A stretch of DNA of 64,000 nucleotides, taken from NCBI GenBank assembly GCA_916048095.2, contig OU696586.1:1622749-1686748 (forward strand), in the 5' to 3' direction. The notes under the pieces are model-generated. The model had not been told where the DNA came from. It saw only the letters and a list, made by a program, of their open reading frames with translations, and did no database searches. Source of the DNA: Sacculina carcini (taxonomy: Eukaryota > Arthropoda > Thecostraca > Sacculinidae). Both the position numbers and the translations under genes were made by a program. How positions within the stretch are numbered: position 1 is the stretch's first letter; each line of letters begins with the position of its first letter. Positions 60,431 through 64,000 of this stretch are shown here, piece after piece.

Positions 60431-61788
60431 CTATACCTTTTACAATTTCATTTGTCCCAACTGAAATCAAAGTTGTCCCAACTGAAATCAAAGTTGTCCC
60501 TACTGAAATCAAAATTGTCCCAACTGAAATCAAAGTTGTCCCAACTGAAATCAAAATTGTCCCAACTGAAATCAAAATTGTCCCAGCTAGAACCACAATG
60601 TATGTTATTGATTTTATATTAAATATCAAACTTAATTGTTATCAGTACATTTTATTGTATTTCATATGAAAAATTTAGCATTAGTCGTAAAACATAAGTA
60701 TGTACTACTTACTATACAATCACAATGCAGATATGTACCGTATGTACTCACTTTATGCCAGCCAATATATCAATGTCAGCGTATAGAGCGTATATACCAG
60801 CAGCGCGTGTACTTAAATTCTAGTAACAAAGCAAGATATCACAACTCAACACAATCACAACGCAACATGGCCCACTAAAGCACCTTCACTAACAAACACG
60901 CATGAAAGTTCTGCGCAAACAACTGCCCTATGGCGCGAACTGCCCCATGGCGCGCACTGCCCGAACCCCTGCATCCCCCTCCTCGCTCATAGCACGTGCA
61001 TACAACATACATACACTCACACTACCTCGCACACACAAATAGACACAATATACAAAAATATACACCGTACAATATTAAACATAGTACAGATGGCTAGCCA
61101 CGACAAGCGCTATACACACGTGATGCCTTGCCATTACTTGCCATAAGACGGAATGTACCGTCTCTGAAAGTGTGATGTTTCTGTAGATGTGTATGTGTGC
61201 GCGTGTGTGCACGATTTGCTCGCGAGTGCTCTCCGAGAACAGTGGTTCTATGCGCTGACACTGATATATTGCCTGAGTGCGCGCCATAGGGCAGTTGTTT
61301 GCGCAGAACTTTCATGCGTGTTTGTTAGTGAAGGTGTTTTTGTGGGCCATGTTGCGTTGTGATTGTGTTGAGTTGTGATATCTTGCTTTGTTACTAGAAT
61401 TTAAGTACACGCGCTGCTAGTATATACGCTCTATACGCTGACATTGATATATTGGCTGGCATAAAGTAAGTACATACGGTACATATATGCATTGTAATTG
61501 TATAGTAAGTAGTACATACTTATGTTTTACGACTAATGCTAAATTTTTCATATGAAATACAATAAAATGTACTGATAACAATTAAGTTTGATATTTAATA
61601 TAAAATCAATAACATACATTGTGGTTCTAGCTGGGACAAGTTTGATTTCAGTTGGGACAATTTTGATTTCAGTTTGGGGACAACTTTGATTTCAGTTGGG
61701 ACAACTTTGATTTCAGTTGGGACAATTTTGATTTCAGTTGGGACAACTTTGATTTCAGTTGGAACAAATGAAATTGTAAAAGGTATAG
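60431..61788. mobile_element. Foldback element with about 510-bp inverted arms
   Basis: The left arm (60,431 to about 60,938) and right arm (about 61,281-61,788) are near-perfect reverse complements. They start CTATACCTTTTACAATTTCA, then about seven 21-bp subrepeats GTCCCAACTGAAATCAAAGT, then unique sequence to CAACTGCCCTATGGCGCG. The 340-bp centre is unrelated and has no gene. Arms with tandem subrepeats at their outer ends are typical of foldback transposons. It sits at the end of the satellite array. Target duplication is not clear. Confidence 0.85.
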
Positions 61789-61967
61789 TCTCTGTCCCAC
61801 CCTCGTTGGTCCATTTTCTATCAGCTATTACTCGGCCACCACTTGGCATATCTGCTAACAATTTATACCATTACGTTTAAAATGTTCTTGTCTACACGAT
61901 ATGATAAATTTCAAATTTTAAAAATTAAACCAAAAAAAGTTATAGCGGTAAAAAGACAAAATGAACC
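61789..61967. repeat. Fragment of the dispersed repeat family
   Basis: TCTGTCCCACCCTCGTTGG to AAAGACAAAATGAACC matches 1,312-1,501. The LTR of gypsy element 2 has inserted into it. Confidence 0.85.
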
Positions 61968-62216
61968 TGTAGCAGCACGGCGTATGCAAACACTGGCGTG
62001 GTTGATGAGCGAATGAATGTATTACACAGTGAAGGGTGAACGAACGTACAACGCAACTTGTGTCCAGTGACACTCACACACGCGCACATGCACACAGGCA
62101 TACAAACAATAATACACACACACTCATACACGCAGTGACGTCAGTATGGATAGCCAACACACTGGCCGCTGCCATATATCCATATAAATATACGACGAGC
62201 GGGGCCACCTGCCACA
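61968..62216 (-). mobile_element. 3' LTR of gypsy element 2, 249 bp
   Basis: On the minus strand it starts TGTGGCAGGTGG and ends GTGCTGCTACA, giving the TGT...ACA ends of an LTR with an 8-base inverted match (TGTGGCAG / CTGCTACA, one mismatch). A purine-rich tract (GGGGGGGGG then C) precedes it. A TATA-like TATATTTATATGG lies inside, about 35 bases from the start. The probable target duplicate on the left would be GAACC; the other side is outside the window. Confidence 0.8.
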
Positions 62217-62243
62217 GCCCCCCCCCACAGGTGCCTGCACCGA

Positions 62244-63998
62244 CTACCTGAAGCGATATGGAGGCCGCACTGGTCTGGAGCGCCGGGACCAGATTCTGAC
62301 AGTCGGCGGAGATGTTGACGCTGGCGATGGAGTTTGAACTGGCGTCTGTGGTGAATCAGCATGAACTGGCGCTGGAGACGAGGCCGCGAGTGGCGTCTGT
62401 GAATTCTGGTCACTCCGCTTCAAATGTGCGGGCTTCAGTCGGTCCACTGCAACCGTATCTTCCTTGCCGTTATTGTTTATCACAAACGCCTTCTCCCCTC
62501 GATGAATCACCGCATATGGTCCTTGGTATGGAGGATATAGCGGGGCTCTAACGCTGTCCACCCTTACGAACACGTGCGAAGCGGTTGACAGTGACGGTGA
62601 GATGAAAGGCCGGTGGGCGTCATAGCGGCGATGCCAAGCTGTCGGTACAGGCTGTAAGTCAGCAAATGACTTCACCAACTGGCGCGCCATCTCACTCGCT
62701 GGAGCTGGATGAGTCTCAGTGAAAAATTGACCTGGAAGTCGGAATTTCTCCCCCAGAACGAGTTCTGCAGACGACGTTCCTATGTCGGGCTTGTACGACG
62801 AACGCATTCCCATTAGTACGACGGGGAGAGCTGATGGCCAATTGATATTATTTTGCAGTGCAGCTGTCAATGATGCCTTCAGTTGCCGGTGCATGCGCTC
62901 AACCAGACCGTTCTGTTGGGGCATGTAGGCGCAGGACGTGGTTAATTGTGCTCCAAGTAACGCCCACAACTCTTTCCAGAGGTCAGAGACAAACTGACGC
63001 CCTCGGTCAGACGTGATAGAGAGACACATGCCGAACCTGGCCACCCAGTCCAACAAAGCTTTAGCGCATTCCGGTGCTGTCGCTGTTACCATCGGAACCG
63101 CCTCCGGGTAGCGAGTGAACCGATCAATCACGGTGAATATGTACCGGTATCCGCTGACCTCGGGTAGAGGGCCTACAATGTCCACATGGAGACTTTCAAA
63201 TCGACCGGAAGGCAGAGGTGGGCGACGAAGAGGAGTACGCTGGTGCCGCGCGACTTTGCACTGCTGACAATGCAAACAGCTTTTGGCCCATGTGGCAACT
63301 TTCGAGGAGAGCCGAGAAAACACAAATCTTTCCGAGATCAAGCGGCGTGTCACTCTGGCGCTGGGATGGTGCATGTTGTGGAACCGCTCGTACACCTCAC
63401 GTTGCAGGGACACTGGTACTAAAGGACGATCTACACCGGTCGAAATGTCGACGATGAGGCCCGTCGAATCACCGTCAACGCTACGTCGCACGATATTGAG
63501 CGACGGAGATGCTGCCAGAGACGCCACTTCTTCACAGGTCTGCTGTGCTTTCGCCAAACGCGACGAATCCATATTCTGCTGCGCTTCCGTGTACACGACG
63601 GACGAATGGTGCGTAGATTCTCTGGAGACGGGCGTCGGTGGCCGACTCAGACAGTCGGAAACCACATTGTCGAGTCCGTTGATGTGACGTATGTCGGTCG
63701 AAAATTCACTAATGAACGCAAGCTGTCTCTGTACGCGCGGCGAACGTTCGGATGAGCTGGTGAAGGCGTATGTGAGCGGCTTGTGGTCAGTCCACAGTTG
63801 GAGTCCTGGGCGGCCTTCTAGCAAGTGGCGAAAACGTTTTATGGCACTAAAGAGCGCATGAAGTTCTTTGTCGCCTGTACACCAGCGAAGCTGGGCACCC
63901 TGAAGCTTCCGTGAGTGGTATGCTAGAGGAACCCACACTCCACGTTGCTTCTGCAATATCACCGCTCCCACAGCTGTATCATACGCATCGGCCACCAC
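62244..63998 (-). CDS. Gypsy element 2: RNase H and integrase, intact, runs off the right edge
   Basis: This is the C-terminal part of a Ty3/gypsy Pol. RNase H has all four acidic positions (VADAYDTAVGAVIL, KELHALFSAI, TDHKPLTY, SDCLSRPP). Integrase has an HHCC finger (HHPSARVTRRLI...CLHCQQCK) and the DDE core: HVDIVGPLP, ITSDRGRQF, NGLVERMHRQLK. A Pro/Ser-rich tail ends just before the polypurine tract. There are no stops or frameshifts in 584 codons, unlike element 1. Protease and RT must lie to the right. It makes and inserts the element's DNA copy. Confidence 0.92.
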   Translation of the reverse strand: MVADAYDTAVGAVILQKQRGVWVPLAYHSRKLQGAQLRWCTGDKELHALFSAIKRFRHLLEGRPGLQLWTDHKPLTYAFTSSSERSPRVQRQLAFISEFSTDIRHINGLDNVVSDCLSRPPTPVSRESTHHSSVVYTEAQQNMDSSRLAKAQQTCEEVASLAASPSLNIVRRSVDGDSTGLIVDISTGVDRPLVPVSLQREVYERFHNMHHPSARVTRRLISERFVFSRLSSKVATWAKSCLHCQQCKVARHQRTPLRRPPLPSGRFESLHVDIVGPLPEVSGYRYIFTVIDRFTRYPEAVPMVTATAPECAKALLDWVARFGMCLSITSDRGRQFVSDLWKELWALLGAQLTTSCAYMPQQNGLVERMHRQLKASLTAALQNNINWPSALPVVLMGMRSSYKPDIGTSSAELVLGEKFRLPGQFFTETHPAPASEMARQLVKSFADLQPVPTAWHRRYDAHRPFISPSLSTASHVFVRVDSVRAPLYPPYQGPYAVIHRGEKAFVINNNGKEDTVAVDRLKPAHLKRSDQNSQTPLAASSPAPVHADSPQTPVQTPSPASTSPPTVRIWSRRSRPVRPPYRFR

Positions 63999-64000
63999 TC

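Noticed and set aside
55989-60669. Open frames inside the satellite (for example MGINYNLSCRT)
   Set aside because: They recur in every unit and on both strands with frequent stops in variants; repeat artefacts.

Overview
This window is nuclear DNA of an animal, and very probably an invertebrate. Short GC-richer coding exons with clean GT/AG borders sit in AT-rich introns full of microsatellites, tRNA-derived SINEs, MITEs and fragments of LINE and LTR retrotransposons. The left-hand gene encodes a neurexin, a bilaterian synaptic protein, so a eumetazoan with a nervous system is certain; the phylum cannot be fixed from this sequence.

Layout. (1) About 1-16,204, + strand: the 3' part of a neurexin gene. 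It encodes the end of LNS4, then LNS5, the third EGF, LNS6, a Thr-rich stalk, one membrane span and a short tail ending in the PDZ ligand EWYV. I resolve ten constitutive exons and a 45-nt candidate splice-site-4 cassette; upstream exons lie outside the window. (2) About 16,205-25,500: downstream flank, then a degenerate Ty3/gypsy element on the minus strand into which a 5'-truncated LINE with an intact RT frame has jumped, with a probable 7-bp target duplication. (3) 26,623-43,758, + strand: a second gene that I do not recognise. It has an uncharged ten-residue first exon, a membrane-span exon, an array of 18-33-nt microexons made by segmental duplication, an alternative stop-bearing exon, and three downstream exons for a beta-strand-rich domain, ending near AATAAA. 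Every internal stalk exon is phase 1-1, so any subset could be spliced in. The duplicated introns are nearly identical while the tiny exons differ at up to 7 of 18 positions, all amino-acid changing. This is the best candidate here for an undescribed system. (4) About 43,800-60,430: repeat land, made of modules with a CCCGCCCGTCGTGCGG core and a roughly 343-bp satellite with higher-order structure. (5) 60,431-61,788: a foldback element with inverted arms of about 510 bp. (6) 61,968-right edge: the 3' LTR and the RNase H/integrase part of an apparently intact second Ty3/gypsy element on the minus strand.

Only the two + strand genes look like host coding genes. They share orientation and are separated by about 10 kb of mobile DNA; nothing in the sequence links them functionally.
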